Part shown: positions 35,501-45,293 of the stretch, in pieces
How positions within the stretch are numbered: the first letter of the stretch is position 1
Layout of the letters: every line of letters starts with the position of its first letter
From: Chlorobiota bacterium
GTDB taxonomy: Bacteria; Bacteroidota; Chlorobiia; Chlorobiales; Chlorobiaceae
DNA: 64,000 nt
Reading direction: 5' to 3'
NCBI GenBank assembly: GCA_016866305.1
Contig: VGMX01000005.1
Location: forward strand, 62,001-126,000
The notes under the pieces: generated by a model
Databases searched by the model: none
Seen by the model: the letters and a program-made list of their open reading frames with translations, nothing else
What the model was told of the DNA's origin: nothing
Program-made: the position numbers and the translations under genes

Positions 35501-35778
35501 AAACCCTGCTTTCGCTCTACCGTGAGGGGCAGAGGGAGCCGCTCCCCTTTTTTCCCCGCGCCTCGATGGCCTGGGCCGCCAAAGCGGACAGGCCGGAGCG
35601 CGAGCGCCACGAGGCCGCCGTTGCCGCATGGCGTGAAGGGTTCGACGGCCGGGAGGGCGAGGGCGCCGACGCCGCCTTCCGCCGCTGTTTCGGCACGGAA
35701 CCGCCCATCGGCGAGCGCTTCGCAAGCATCGCGGAATCCGTGCTTCTGCCCATGCTTGAATATGGAGGGAAGCTGTGA
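32581..35778 (+). CDS. recC: Exodeoxyribonuclease V gamma chain RecC
   Basis: 1065 aa, a normal length. The first 40 residues (LHLYTGNRMEALIDALAA, PLPVFEPEYIVVQSRGMQRWVSMELA) are the RecC N-terminal signature. NPLREVEVLHDSLLDLFE, GFMTGGITFCAMLPMRSIPFRVVAMIGMNDGAFPR and RYLFLESILSARDVLYLSWVGQS follow in order. RecC recognises Chi-type sites and channels the 3' strand in the RecBCD helicase-nuclease. recC, recB and recD are linked by 4-bp overlaps, so they form one operon, in the order C-B-D rather than the E. coli order. It is also coupled to the PH-domain gene. Confidence 0.97.
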   Translation: MTLHLYTGNRMEALIDALAAVSGRDPLPVFEPEYIVVQSRGMQRWVSMELARRLGVWAGAAYPFPNRLVQQLFERLELWQPDAAKFSKEAMCWSVMRRLPGMLGRESFTPLRAYLQNDRDGLKLFQLSGRIADTFDQYTLFRPDLLESWEEGRDDGARDWQPELWRALAEESPGLHRGRLKTEFCRKVRHVPLPPGFPGRLSLFGISYMPPYHIEILEALAARIPVSMFLLSPTREYWSDIVSRRRLFRMNESERELSTEGNPLLASLGRSGREFADLLLEAAGIENGHDLYIEPPADTLLHALQSDMLELRGTGEEGARRPAPDARDRSVQAHSCHNPLREVEVLHDSLLDLFERLPGLEPRDIVVMTPDIETYAPYIATVFGAPADGVPRLPHSIADRRMLDEGGLTPAMLKLLELYGSRLTAPALFDLLSSPPVSRRFRLDDEAIDTIRRWVEETRIRWGMDERSRSRLGLPPFRENSWRAGLERLLLGCAMPDEGVLYEGVLPFEVGGDAETLGRLADFIDAVDWLSVQFERPRTLEGWRELFLSMLGAFIEADGESERELAHITAEIDNLTELAGLAAFEGEVQAPVMIAWLRSRLERFEMGLGFMTGGITFCAMLPMRSIPFRVVAMIGMNDGAFPRQQRPPGFDMMVREPRRGDRSVRGDDRYLFLESILSARDVLYLSWVGQSVRDNSDLPPSVLVSELLDAIDRGFEFPEGESATSRLEVRHRLQGFNPVYFTAGSPLFSYSADNFRALRHRNSAETRPFVDEPLPEPADGERTVSIDDLVSFFANPAAFFLDRRLGLRPSAALQPLEEREPFGASGLDAYLMRQELLDAVLEGRRAGELLPLFRSRGLLPPAMHGELLFGELLAEVEAFARKVREQQEGQLFEALDADLDIGGWRLTGRLERLLPSGQLLWRCAKLKEKDRIRSWIHHLVLGASGASRPQETRLVMLDRAVRYTPAADAAAHLETLLSLYREGQREPLPFFPRASMAWAAKADRPERERHEAAVAAWREGFDGREGEGADAAFRRCFGTEPPIGERFASIAESVLLPMLEYGGKL

Positions 35779-38700
35779 CGAGACGCATCCTCGACCACGC
35801 CACGGTGACGCTCTCGGGCATGAACCTCATCGAAGCGAGCGCCGGCACCGGCAAGACCTGGGCCATCGCGTCGCTCTACCTTCGCCTGCTGCTTGAACGG
35901 CAGCTGCGTCCCGAAGAGATTCTCGTGGTCACCTATACCGAAGCCGCCACAAAGGAACTGCGCGCCCGCATCCGCCGCCGTATCCGCGAGGCGCTCGACG
36001 CCATGCGGGGAGCGGAGACCGGGGACGACTTTCTTGCCGGTCTCCGCGACCGGGCAGCCGCAACCGGCCGGCTCGAAGGGCAGGCGCTCCTGCTCGAAGC
36101 CGCCCTCGCGGAGTTCGATACCGCCGCCATCTTCACCATTCACGGATTCTGTCTGCGGGCATTGCAGGATCACGCCTTCGAGAGCGGTGCGCTGTACGAC
36201 ACCGAGCTGGTCACCGACCAGTCGGCTCTTGCCGGGGAGGTGATCGACGACTTCTGGCGGGAGCGCTTTTTCGGCGACGCCAACCGGCTGCTCGGTTACG
36301 CCCTGCTCAGAGGGTGGTTGCCGGACTCCCTGAGGACCTTCCTGAATTCCCTGCAACTCTCCGAACGGGACGAGGTGATCCCGCTCTACGGCGAAGCCGG
36401 GATTGCCCGGATCGAAGCGGCGGCACAGGCCGCGTTCGACGGGGTGTGCCGCATCTGGCGGGAGGAGCGCGGGGCGCTTGAAACGCTCCTCCGCAGCGAC
36501 AGGGCGCTCAGCCGCGCCGAAAAGGCCTACCGGGCGGACAGGGTGGAACAGCTGCTCGATGCGATGAACCGCTTCGTCGCCGGCGGCAATCCCTTCGGCC
36601 TCTTCGAGGGGTTCGACAAACTCACCGCTGCCGGTATCGCGGCAGGCACGAAATCCTCCGGCACGCCTCCCTGGCATCCGCTTTTCGAAGCCTGCGGGAC
36701 CCTGCAGGCCTCCGCCGACGAACGGCTGCTGGCCCTGAAGTCCGAGCTGGTGACCTTTTTCCGCAAGCGCCTTCCGGAGCGCAAGCGCGAAAACAACCTC
36801 CGCTTCTTCGACGACCTGCTCGCCGACCTCTGCCATGCGCTTCGGGAAAATGCACCCGCAGAAGCCGTCTCACTTGCCGAAGCGCTCCGCAACCGCTACC
36901 GTGCGGCCCTGATCGACGAGTTCCAGGATACCGACCCGGTGCAGTACGATATTTTCCGGCGCATCTACGCCGGTTCCGATGCGCCGCTCTTCCTCATCGG
37001 CGACCCCAAGCAGGCGATCTACAGCTTCCGCGGAGCCGACATTTTCGCCTACCTGCAGGCTGCCCTTGACATCGCCGGGGAGCGCCGCTTCACGCTCGGC
37101 ACCAACTGGCGCTCGGTGCCGAAACTGCTTGGCGGCTTCAATCTGCTTTTCGACGAGGCCCGCACCCCCTTCGTATTCGACGCCATCCCCTCGCCGCCGC
37201 TCGTGGCCGGCCGTCCCGAACCCGACAAGGGAGAATCCGGCGGGCCGCCGCTTGAAATCTGCCTGATCGCCTCCCGGGAGGGCGACGGCAGCCTGAAGGG
37301 AGGAGAGTCCGAACGTTTCGCCGCCGAAGCCTGCGCCGCGATGGTGGCCAAAACCATCAGCAGCGGCACGGATGCGGGAGAGATCGCGGTGATCGTGCGC
37401 ACCCACCGGCAGGCCCGCATGATGCAGGCGGCGCTACGGGAGCGGGCCGTCGTCTCCGTCATGCAGAGCGACGAGAGCGTGTTCGCCTCCATAGAGGCCG
37501 AGGAGGTGCGCATTCTCGTGACGGCGCTTGCCGAACCCGGTCGCGAACCGCTCGTGCGGGCAGCTCTCACGACGCTGCTCTTCGGGCAGAGCGGCAGCGA
37601 CATCGCCCGGCTCAACGACGACGAGAACGCATGGGCGGAGCGGCTGCACACCTTCCGCGAGTACCGCCGCATGTGGCAGGAGCGCGGCTTCATGGTGATG
37701 GCCCGCGAGCTGATGCGCCGCGAGAGCGTACGCGAACGCCTGCTGGCCCCTGAGGGTGCTTCCGGCGAGCGCGCCCTGACCAACGTGCTGCACTGTTTCG
37801 AGTTGCTGCACCAGGCGGCGCACACCGGCGGGCTCGGCATGGAGGGTCTCGCGGCGTGGTTCAGCGAACGGGTGGTCTCCAGGGAGCCCGGCGAGGAGTA
37901 CCAGATACGGCTCGAAAGCGACGAACCGGCGGTGCGCATCCTCACCGCCCATGTCAGCAAGGGGCTCCAGTTCCCGGTTGTCTTCTGCCCCTTCCAGTTC
38001 GGAGGCGTCGGCGGCAGCCGGGAGGTGGTGCTCTTCCATAATGATGATGGACGGATGACGAAGGATTTCGGGTCGCGGGAGATCGAGCGACACCGGAGCA
38101 TTGCCGCGCGCGAAACGCTTGCCGAAAACCTGCGCCTCTTCTACGTGGCCCTGACGAGGGCCGAACGGCGCTGTGTTTTCTTCACCGGCAGGATCGTCGA
38201 TGGACGGCACTCCGGACGCACCCCGCAGCTCTCGCCCTCCTCCTGTCTGCTCTACGTTTCGGAAGAAGCACGCAGGAGCTCCCGGGCGGTCGGTCTGGCG
38301 CAGGACGAACTTTCCGGCATGGATGTGGCCGCGATGGCCGAAACCCTGCAGGGCGTGGCCGACGCTTCGGAGGGAGCTATCGGTTTCAGGCGGGTCAGCC
38401 TTGGCGACGATCTCCGCACGCCTCGTGTCGGGTCAGGAACCCCGCAGCTCCCGAAGCTCGTGCTCCGCGAGTTCGAAAGGAGCCTCGACAACGACTGGCG
38501 CATTGCGAGCTTCACCACCCTCAGCTGCCACCGCGCCATGACCTTCGAGCTGCCCGACCGCGACGAAAGCGCCGCCGTGCCGCCTGCCGCACCGGCGCTG
38601 CCCGCCGAAGCGGATGACGGATCCATCTTCGCCTTCCCGAAAGGAGCCGCCGCAGGCATCCTCATACACTCGATTTTCGAAACGCTCGATTTTGCCCAGG

Positions 38701-39545
38701 CTCTTGACGATACCCCGGAGAGCCCCGTAGCCCAAGCTGCTGGCAGCAGCAGCGCGAGTGAAAAGACTGCTGGCAGCAGCAGCGCGAGTGAAAAGACTGC
38801 TGGCAGCAGCAGCGCGAGTGAAAAGACTGCCGCCACCGAAAGCGTTATCGCCCAAGCTGCTGGTAACAGTAGCGCGATTGATAATGCCGCCGCCAGGGCG
38901 CTCGACCGGTACGGATTCGACCGCCAGTGGCAGCCCTGCCTGACGGAGATGGTGCAGCAGGTGCTCCGGACGCCACTCTCCTCGCCGGAGGGGAGCTTCA
39001 CTCTCGGCGGGCTCCGGCAGGGAAGCTGGAGCACCGAGCTGGAGTTCTTCTTTCCGCTCAGGCGCATCACCTCTTCCCGCCTTTCGGAGCTGCTCATGAG
39101 GCACGGCGTCATCCCGGACACCACCAATACGGCCGCCGCCCTGCAGGCGCTCGATTTCGCTCCGGTCAAGGGGATGCTGATGGGATTCATGGACATGGTG
39201 TTCGAAGCGAAGGGGCGCTACTATCTGCTCGACTGGAAATCGAACCACCTCGGCAACGCCGTCGAAGCGTACCATCGGGACCATCTCGGCAAGGCGATGC
39301 AGGAGAACCTTTACCGGCTGCAGTACCTGCTCTACACGGTGGCGCTCGACCGTTTTCTCTCGCTGCGCGTGCCGGGCTACCGCTACGACAAGCACTTCGG
39401 CGGTGCGATCTACGTCTTTCTGCGGGGCGTCAGCGCCGAACGGGGCGAGGAGTACGGCTTCTACCGCGACCTGCCGTCGGAAGCGCTGATCCGCGAACTG
39501 CAGGGGCTGCTGATCGAAACGGAAACAGGGGAGAGCGAAGCATGA
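35775..39545 (+). CDS. recB: Exodeoxyribonuclease V beta chain RecB
   Basis: 1256 aa. UvrD-like helicase motifs: Walker A LIEASAGTGKTWA (Lys27), ATKELRARIRR, Walker B ALIDEFQDTDPVQYDIF, FLIGDPKQAIYSFRGAD, GTNWRSVP and LTAHVSKGLQFPVVFCP. The C-terminal nuclease carries GFMDMVFEAKGRYYLLDWKSNHLG with the Asp/Lys catalytic residues. A linker between the domains contains a threefold 10-residue repeat (AGSSSASEKT), encoded by a 30-bp DNA repeat (38738-38827). The enzyme degrades linear and phage DNA and loads RecA. The overlap with recD is ATGA. Confidence 0.97.
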   Translation: MTRRILDHATVTLSGMNLIEASAGTGKTWAIASLYLRLLLERQLRPEEILVVTYTEAATKELRARIRRRIREALDAMRGAETGDDFLAGLRDRAAATGRLEGQALLLEAALAEFDTAAIFTIHGFCLRALQDHAFESGALYDTELVTDQSALAGEVIDDFWRERFFGDANRLLGYALLRGWLPDSLRTFLNSLQLSERDEVIPLYGEAGIARIEAAAQAAFDGVCRIWREERGALETLLRSDRALSRAEKAYRADRVEQLLDAMNRFVAGGNPFGLFEGFDKLTAAGIAAGTKSSGTPPWHPLFEACGTLQASADERLLALKSELVTFFRKRLPERKRENNLRFFDDLLADLCHALRENAPAEAVSLAEALRNRYRAALIDEFQDTDPVQYDIFRRIYAGSDAPLFLIGDPKQAIYSFRGADIFAYLQAALDIAGERRFTLGTNWRSVPKLLGGFNLLFDEARTPFVFDAIPSPPLVAGRPEPDKGESGGPPLEICLIASREGDGSLKGGESERFAAEACAAMVAKTISSGTDAGEIAVIVRTHRQARMMQAALRERAVVSVMQSDESVFASIEAEEVRILVTALAEPGREPLVRAALTTLLFGQSGSDIARLNDDENAWAERLHTFREYRRMWQERGFMVMARELMRRESVRERLLAPEGASGERALTNVLHCFELLHQAAHTGGLGMEGLAAWFSERVVSREPGEEYQIRLESDEPAVRILTAHVSKGLQFPVVFCPFQFGGVGGSREVVLFHNDDGRMTKDFGSREIERHRSIAARETLAENLRLFYVALTRAERRCVFFTGRIVDGRHSGRTPQLSPSSCLLYVSEEARRSSRAVGLAQDELSGMDVAAMAETLQGVADASEGAIGFRRVSLGDDLRTPRVGSGTPQLPKLVLREFERSLDNDWRIASFTTLSCHRAMTFELPDRDESAAVPPAAPALPAEADDGSIFAFPKGAAAGILIHSIFETLDFAQALDDTPESPVAQAAGSSSASEKTAGSSSASEKTAGSSSASEKTAATESVIAQAAGNSSAIDNAAARALDRYGFDRQWQPCLTEMVQQVLRTPLSSPEGSFTLGGLRQGSWSTELEFFFPLRRITSSRLSELLMRHGVIPDTTNTAAALQALDFAPVKGMLMGFMDMVFEAKGRYYLLDWKSNHLGNAVEAYHRDHLGKAMQENLYRLQYLLYTVALDRFLSLRVPGYRYDKHFGGAIYVFLRGVSAERGEEYGFYRDLPSEALIRELQGLLIETETGESEA
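38738..38827 (+). repeat. 30-bp tandem repeat inside recB
   Basis: Three perfect 30-bp units (start TGCTGGCAGCAGCAG) at 38738-38767, 38768-38797 and 38798-38827, with degenerate neighbours up to 38887. Each encodes one AGSSSASEKT decapeptide in the helicase-nuclease linker. The unit is a multiple of three, so changes in copy number keep the frame. Confidence 0.9.
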
Positions 39546-41275
39546 GCATTGAGTTTTGCCAGCGATCCATAGACCGCCAGATAGCGGAATATCTCTGCCG
39601 GGGCGCAAGGGACGAATCCGGAGTCCTGCGCACGGTCGTTTCGCTGCTCAGCCAGGCGGTAGGGCAGGGGCACGTCTGCCTCGACCTCGAAGAGATCGCC
39701 GGAGAGGCTGTACGGATTCCGGGCCGGGAGGAGTCGCTGCGTCTGCCCGATCTCGCAGGCCTGCGGGCTGCGCTCCTTTCGCTCAACACGCTCGGCAGGC
39801 CGGGGGAGCACCGCCCGCTGATTCTCGACGACGCCGGACGGCTCTACCTCTACCGCTACTTCCGCTACGAGGAGACGCTCGCCGGGGCCCTTCTTGCCCG
39901 CGTTGTAACGGCGACCGGCAGCCCCGACGAAGCCGCGCTTGCCGAACGGCTCGACCATTACTTCGGCCCCGACGATTCGGGAGAGGATCGTCAGCGGCAG
40001 GCCGCCCTGACGGCCATCCGGAGAGGTTTCTCGGTCATCTCCGGCGGACCCGGCACGGGAAAAACCACCACCGTGGTGCGCATTCTCGGACTTCTGCTGG
40101 AACAGAGTGGCGGAGAGCGGATGCGCATCGCCATGGCCGCTCCAACCGGCAAGGCCGCCGCACGCCTCGCCTCGTCGATCGCCACGCTCCGGGAGTCGTT
40201 GCCCTGCTCCGAAGAGGTGAAGCTCCATCTGCCCGGCCAGGTCACCACCATTCACCGGCTGCTCGGCACCATTCCAGGTTCGACCGGATTCCGCCATAAC
40301 GCCAGGAATCCGCTCCCGTACGACGCCGTCATCGTCGATGAAGCCTCGATGGTCGATCTGCCGCTCATGACCGCCCTCGTCACGGCGCTCATGCCTCAGG
40401 CCCGTCTCATCCTCATCGGCGACCGCGACCAGCTCGCCTCGGTCGAGGCCGGAGCCGTGCTCGGCGACATCTGCCGCGCTGCAGAATCTCCCGGTTCAGC
40501 CGTGGAGGGGTGCGTCACCGTGCTTGAGCGCAACTACCGCTTCGGCGCCGGTTCCGGCATCGCCGCCCTCAGCCGCGCCATCAACAGCGGAGACGCCGGC
40601 GAAGCCATCCGCCTTCTTGGCGACCCGGCCGATGGCACCATCGCCCTCGAAGCCACGCCGACGCGCGAAACCGTCAGGAAGCGCCTCGCAACACCGGTAC
40701 TCGAAGGCTTCCGCCCCTATCTCGAAGCCGAAACCCCGGAAGAAGCCCTGCGCCTTTTCGAGCGCTTCCGCATCCTCACAGCTCTCCGCGAAGGCCCCTG
40801 GGGAGCCGCAGGCATGAACCACGCCGTCGAAACCCTGCTCAACGAAGCGGGACTCCTCAAGGCCGACACCCCGTTCTACCGGGGCAGACCCGTTCTCGTC
40901 ACCGAAAACGACTACATCCACAAACTCTTCAACGGCGACACCGGCATCATCCTCCCCGACCCGGAAACCGGCAACCTGAAAGCATATTTCACCGCCCCCG
41001 ACGGCACCGTCCGCTCCATTCCCCCGGAGTTCCTCCCGGCGCATGTAACAGCTTTCGCCATGACCGTGCACAAAAGCCAGGGCTCGGAGTTTGACAGGGT
41101 GCTCATGGTTCTGCCGCCGGAGGATACGCTTCTCCTGACGAGGGAACTGATCTATACAGGCATTACGAGAGCACGGCAGGCCGTTACGCTCTGGAGCGAT
41201 GAAGCTGTTTTTTCGGCAGCGGTAAAGCGCAGGACGGAGCGGAGAAGCGGGTTGAGGGAAAGGCTGACTTTATAG
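39542..41275 (+). CDS. recD: Exodeoxyribonuclease V alpha chain RecD
   Basis: 577 aa from the ATG at 39542, which overlaps the recB stop. The SF1B helicase motifs are Walker A VISGGPGTGKTTTVVRIL (about residue 166-180), AAPTGKAAARLASSI, Walker B AVIVDEASMVDLPLM, LILIGDRDQLASVEAGAVLGDIC and the UvrD_C-like FAMTVHKSQGSEFDRVL, followed by LIYTGITRARQAVTLW. Standard length. Third gene of the operon; the reading frame ends 120 bp before hsdR. RecD supplies the fast motor of the complex. Confidence 0.96.
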   Translation: MSIEFCQRSIDRQIAEYLCRGARDESGVLRTVVSLLSQAVGQGHVCLDLEEIAGEAVRIPGREESLRLPDLAGLRAALLSLNTLGRPGEHRPLILDDAGRLYLYRYFRYEETLAGALLARVVTATGSPDEAALAERLDHYFGPDDSGEDRQRQAALTAIRRGFSVISGGPGTGKTTTVVRILGLLLEQSGGERMRIAMAAPTGKAAARLASSIATLRESLPCSEEVKLHLPGQVTTIHRLLGTIPGSTGFRHNARNPLPYDAVIVDEASMVDLPLMTALVTALMPQARLILIGDRDQLASVEAGAVLGDICRAAESPGSAVEGCVTVLERNYRFGAGSGIAALSRAINSGDAGEAIRLLGDPADGTIALEATPTRETVRKRLATPVLEGFRPYLEAETPEEALRLFERFRILTALREGPWGAAGMNHAVETLLNEAGLLKADTPFYRGRPVLVTENDYIHKLFNGDTGIILPDPETGNLKAYFTAPDGTVRSIPPEFLPAHVTAFAMTVHKSQGSEFDRVLMVLPPEDTLLLTRELIYTGITRARQAVTLWSDEAVFSAAVKRRTERRSGLRERLTL

Positions 41276-41394
41276 AGGTATATGGACTTCTTTTCACCGT
41301 CTTTTCCTTGCCGTGCTTTGTTGGTAATCGTATATTTCCTTTTTGCAAAAGCAGTTATTCCTTTGCAACCGAGACGAAATGAAGTCGCTTGCTC

Positions 41395-43776
41395 ATGGAT
41401 AAAAAAGCTCTTTCCGAGCGGGACATCTGCACGAAATTCATTACTCCGGCGCTTGAGCGTTCGGGCTGGGATATCGCATCCCAGGTCAGGGAAGAGTTTC
41501 CGCTTACCAGCGGCAGGGTTATTGTGCGAGGCAAGATGCACATGCGCGGGACGCGCAAACGAGCGGACTATGCTCTTTTCTACAAGCCGAACATTCCGAT
41601 TGCCGTCATAGAGGTCAAGGATAACAACCACTCCCTTGGAGACGGGATGCAGCAGGCCCTTACATATGCCGACATGCTGCAGGTTCCTTTCGTTTTCAGT
41701 ACGAATGGTGACGGCTTTTTGTTCCACAATAAAGTAACCTCTGACGGCGTCATCGAGAAGGAGCTGGACCTCGAAGGGTTTCCTTCAGCGGAAATGCTCT
41801 GGAAGCGTTGGGCCGAGCATCGGGGACTTACCGAAGAGCAGAATATCCTTGTCATCGAGGATTACTACAGCGACGGCAGCAACAAGACACCGCGTTATTA
41901 CCAGCTTACGGCCATCAACAGGACAATAGATGCCATAGCTCAGGGACAGAACCGTATACTGCTGGTAATGGCCACAGGTACCGGAAAGACCTTTACCGCA
42001 TTCCAGATTATCTGGCGCTTATGGAAGGCCAAAGCCAGGAAGCGGATACTGTTTCTTGCCGACCGCAACATTCTGGTCGACCAGACCATGACCAACGATT
42101 TCAAGCCTTTCGGTCAGGTGATGACGAAAATCCAGAAGCGACAAGCCAACAAGTCCTATGAAATCTACCTTTCGCTCTATCAGGCAGTCACCGGCACCGA
42201 AGAAGAAAAAAATATTTACAAGCAGTTCAGTCCCGACTTTTTCGATCTGATTGTCGTTGACGAGTGCCATCGGGGCAGTGCCGCGGCTGATTCCGCATGG
42301 CGCGAGATCCTTGCATATTTTTCGTCAGCAACACAGATAGGCCTGACCGCCACACCCAAGGAAACCAAAGAGATTTCCAACATCGATTACTTCGGCGATC
42401 CTGTTTACACCTATTCCCTCAAGCAGGGGATTGACGATGGTTTTCTGGCTCCGTACAAGGTTGTTCGCATCGATCTCGATAAGGATATGGAAGGATGGCG
42501 GCCCGACAAGGGGATGCTTGACAAGTATGGCAACGAAATCGAAGACCGCATCTACAACCAGAAGGATTTCGACAGGTCACTGGTACTCGAAAAACGCACG
42601 GAACTTGTGGCAAAAAAGATCAGCGATTTTCTCCGACGGACAAACCGCTTCGATAAAACCATCGTCTTCTGCGAAAATATCGACCATGCAGAGCGCATGC
42701 GTCAGGCTCTGGCCAACGAAAACAGCGATCTTGTCTCGCAGAACAGCAAGTACGTCATGCGCATTACCGGAGACAACGAGGAGGGTAAGGCCGAGCTCGA
42801 TAATTTCATTTTTCCGGAGAGCAGATACCCGGTTATCGCTGTCACGTCCAAACTGATGACCACCGGCGTCGATGCTCAGACCTGCAAGCTTATAGTGCTC
42901 GACCAGCGTATTCAGTCGATGACCGAATTCAAGCAGATCATCGGGCGCGGAACCCGCATCAACGAAGAGTACGGCAAATATTATTTTACCATTATCGATT
43001 TCAAGAAGGCGACAGAGCTTTTTGCCGATCCTGATTTCGATGGCGATCCGGTACAGATATATGTGCCTGAAGGCGACGATTCTCCGGTGCCTCCTGATAT
43101 TGACGAATGCGATCCTATGGAAGGGGGCCCTTACCCGGAAACCGGTCACGACCGGACATGGACAGACGTTGAAGAAACAGGAACCGGTGACGAGGGGTCA
43201 GGCGTCCGGCGCTATGTTGTCGCCAATGTCGCCGTGAGCGTGGTAGCCGAACGGGTCCAATATTTCGATGTCAATGGCAGACTGATTACCGAATCGCTCA
43301 AGGATTACACCCGCAAGGCACTCTCCGGTGAGTTTGCTTCGCTGGACGATTTCCTTAACTGCTGGAACGGCAGCGAAAAGAAGCAGGCAGTTATCGAGGA
43401 ACTTGAGAAACAGGGAGTTTTTTTCGATGCCCTTTCAGACGAGATAGGCCGCAGTTCCGGCAAGACCTTCGATCCGTTCGACCTGATCTGCCATGTTGCA
43501 TGGGGCATGCCGCCTCTTACCCGGAAGGAACGGGCCGAGCAGGTAAGAAAACGCGACTATTTTACGAAATACGGCGCAGATGCCCGCCGGGTGCTGGAGG
43601 CGCTGCTCGACAAGTATGCCGACGAAGGCGTTACGCATATAGAGGAAACACAGGTGCTCACCATAGCGCCGTTTACCGATTTCGGCACGCCCATGGAGAT
43701 CATCCGCGCCTTTGGCGGGCTGGATAACTACCAGCATGCCCTTCACGAACTGGAACAAGCGCTCTACAGCGCCTGA
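41395..43776 (+). CDS. hsdR: Type I restriction enzyme R subunit (HsdR)
   Basis: 793 aa from the ATG at 41395. The N-terminal nuclease is [23 protein letters not shown] (PD-(D/E)xK with IEVK). The SF2 translocase has Walker [16 protein letters not shown] (about residue 192), [19 protein letters not shown] (about 289), GLTATPKET and [14 protein letters not shown]. The C-terminal part ([32 protein letters not shown]) is the EcoEI/HsdR-C-type module. It translocates unmodified DNA and cuts it at collision sites. It opens the type I operon, 38 bp before hsdM. Motifs look intact, so the enzyme should be active. Confidence 0.96.
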   Translation: MDKKALSERDICTKFITPALERSGWDIASQVREEFPLTSGRVIVRGKMHMRGTRKRADYALFYKPNIPIAVIEVKDNNHSLGDGMQQALTYADMLQVPFVFSTNGDGFLFHNKVTSDGVIEKELDLEGFPSAEMLWKRWAEHRGLTEEQNILVIEDYYSDGSNKTPRYYQLTAINRTIDAIAQGQNRILLVMATGTGKTFTAFQIIWRLWKAKARKRILFLADRNILVDQTMTNDFKPFGQVMTKIQKRQANKSYEIYLSLYQAVTGTEEEKNIYKQFSPDFFDLIVVDECHRGSAAADSAWREILAYFSSATQIGLTATPKETKEISNIDYFGDPVYTYSLKQGIDDGFLAPYKVVRIDLDKDMEGWRPDKGMLDKYGNEIEDRIYNQKDFDRSLVLEKRTELVAKKISDFLRRTNRFDKTIVFCENIDHAERMRQALANENSDLVSQNSKYVMRITGDNEEGKAELDNFIFPESRYPVIAVTSKLMTTGVDAQTCKLIVLDQRIQSMTEFKQIIGRGTRINEEYGKYYFTIIDFKKATELFADPDFDGDPVQIYVPEGDDSPVPPDIDECDPMEGGPYPETGHDRTWTDVEETGTGDEGSGVRRYVVANVAVSVVAERVQYFDVNGRLITESLKDYTRKALSGEFASLDDFLNCWNGSEKKQAVIEELEKQGVFFDALSDEIGRSSGKTFDPFDLICHVAWGMPPLTRKERAEQVRKRDYFTKYGADARRVLEALLDKYADEGVTHIEETQVLTIAPFTDFGTPMEIIRAFGGLDNYQHALHELEQALYSA

Positions 43777-43814
43777 ATTTTATTATCACGGCACAATTCA
43801 ATCAGTAACCGGAT

Positions 43815-45293
43815 ATGTCCATAACTTCACTCATCAAATCCATTCAGGACATCATGCGCAAGGATGTCGGCGTCGATGGAGACGCACAGCGCATCAGTCA
43901 GATCGTCTGGCTGATTTTCCTGAAGATTTTCGATGACAGGGAACAGGAGTGGGAGCTTACTGTGCCCGGCTACAAATCGCCGCTACAGAGCCGCTTCCGC
44001 TGGTCGAACTGGGCAAAGGATCCCGAAGGAATCACCGGAGAGGAGCTGATAGATTTCGTGAACAACGACCTCTTTCCTTCGCTGAAGAAACTTGCTGTTA
44101 CCGCCGGCGTTTCACCATACGGACGGGTTGTGGGTTCGGTGTTCGAGGATGCCTACAACTACATGAAGTCCGGCACCCTGCTGCGCCAGGTGATCAACAT
44201 CATCGAGGAGGACGTTGATTTCAACCTGTCAGGCGACCGCCATCTTTTCAACGATATCTACGAAAAGCTTCTCGCCGACCTGCAATCGGCAGGTAACGCA
44301 GGTGAATACTATACACCCCGCACCGTCACGCAGTTCATGGTTGATATACTCGATCCTCAACTGGGCCAAACCATCCTCGATCCTGCCTGTGGTACCTGCG
44401 GCTTTCTGACCTGCGCCATCGATCACCTGAAAGAGCAGGTCAAAACCGCCGACGACCGCAGGATGATTCAGGAGTGTATTCACGGGGTTGAGAAAAAACC
44501 GTTGCCGCACATGCTTGCCATGACCAACATGATGCTGCACGGCATCGATGTGCCCACCAATATCCGGCACGACAACACCCTTAGCCGCCCCCTCAAGGAC
44601 TACGGCCCTCGCGACCGCGTGGACATGATCATCACCAATCCGCCCTTCGGCGGCATGGAGGAGGACGGCATCGAGAACAACTTCCCGAAAAAATACCAGA
44701 CCCGCGAGACCGCCGATCTCTTTATGGCGCTGATCATGCACCTCCTGAAACACGACACCGGTAAGGCTGCCGTGGTGCTGCCCGACGGCTTCCTGTTCGG
44801 CGAAGGAGTCAAGACAACGCTCAAGCGTGAGCTGCTCGAAGAGTTCAATCTGCACACCATCGTCCGGCTGCCGAAAGGGGTGTTCAGCCCCTACACGAGC
44901 ATTGCCACCAATATTCTGTTTTTCGAGAAGGGCGGCCCGACCAAAGACGTCTGGTTTTTCCAGCACCCCTACCCGGAGGGTTACAAATCGTACTCCCGCT
45001 CGAAACCGCTCACCATCGGCGAATTCGATCTCGAAAAAGGGTGGTGGGGAGGCGCAGCGCGACGCGGACGCAAGACCACCCGGTATGCATGGACGGTCAG
45101 TGCCGGAGAGATCGCTGCAAAAAACTTCAATCTCGACAGCAAGAACCCGCACGAAATCGAAGTGAACCACAGGGATCCCGAAGAGCTGATGCAGGAGTAC
45201 CAGGAAATCGTCAGGAGGCTCGAAGCCGCACAGCAGGCGCTCAAGGTCGAACTGATGGCCTGCCTTTCGACAGACAAACGGGACGAGGCATGA
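43815..45293 (+). CDS. hsdM: Type I DNA methyltransferase subunit (HsdM)
   Basis: 492 aa. The N-terminal HsdM_N domain (VDGDAQRISQIVWLIFLKIFDDRE) is followed by the N6-adenine methylase core: SAM-binding motif I ILDPACGTCGFLTCAI (Asp189) and catalytic motif IV MIITNPPFGG (Asn275). SAGNAGEYYTPRTVTQFMVDIL precedes it, typical of HsdM. With HsdS it methylates adenine on both strands of the recognition site. The final TGA overlaps the start of the AlbA-type gene (ATGA), so an accessory gene is translated between hsdM and hsdS. The length is usual. Confidence 0.96.
   Translation: MSITSLIKSIQDIMRKDVGVDGDAQRISQIVWLIFLKIFDDREQEWELTVPGYKSPLQSRFRWSNWAKDPEGITGEELIDFVNNDLFPSLKKLAVTAGVSPYGRVVGSVFEDAYNYMKSGTLLRQVINIIEEDVDFNLSGDRHLFNDIYEKLLADLQSAGNAGEYYTPRTVTQFMVDILDPQLGQTILDPACGTCGFLTCAIDHLKEQVKTADDRRMIQECIHGVEKKPLPHMLAMTNMMLHGIDVPTNIRHDNTLSRPLKDYGPRDRVDMIITNPPFGGMEEDGIENNFPKKYQTRETADLFMALIMHLLKHDTGKAAVVLPDGFLFGEGVKTTLKRELLEEFNLHTIVRLPKGVFSPYTSIATNILFFEKGGPTKDVWFFQHPYPEGYKSYSRSKPLTIGEFDLEKGWWGGAARRGRKTTRYAWTVSAGEIAAKNFNLDSKNPHEIEVNHRDPEELMQEYQEIVRRLEAAQQALKVELMACLSTDKRDEA

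Noticed and set aside
35517-36836. A 439-codon minus-strand frame over the recC-recB junction
   Set aside because: Antisense to two certain genes; composition is that of a shadow frame.
45041-45289. An N-terminal extension of the AlbA-type gene inside hsdM
   Set aside because: Overlaps hsdM by 250 bp and is Arg/Gln-rich; the ATG at 45290 forms a clean ATGA overlap and starts directly at the AlbA domain.
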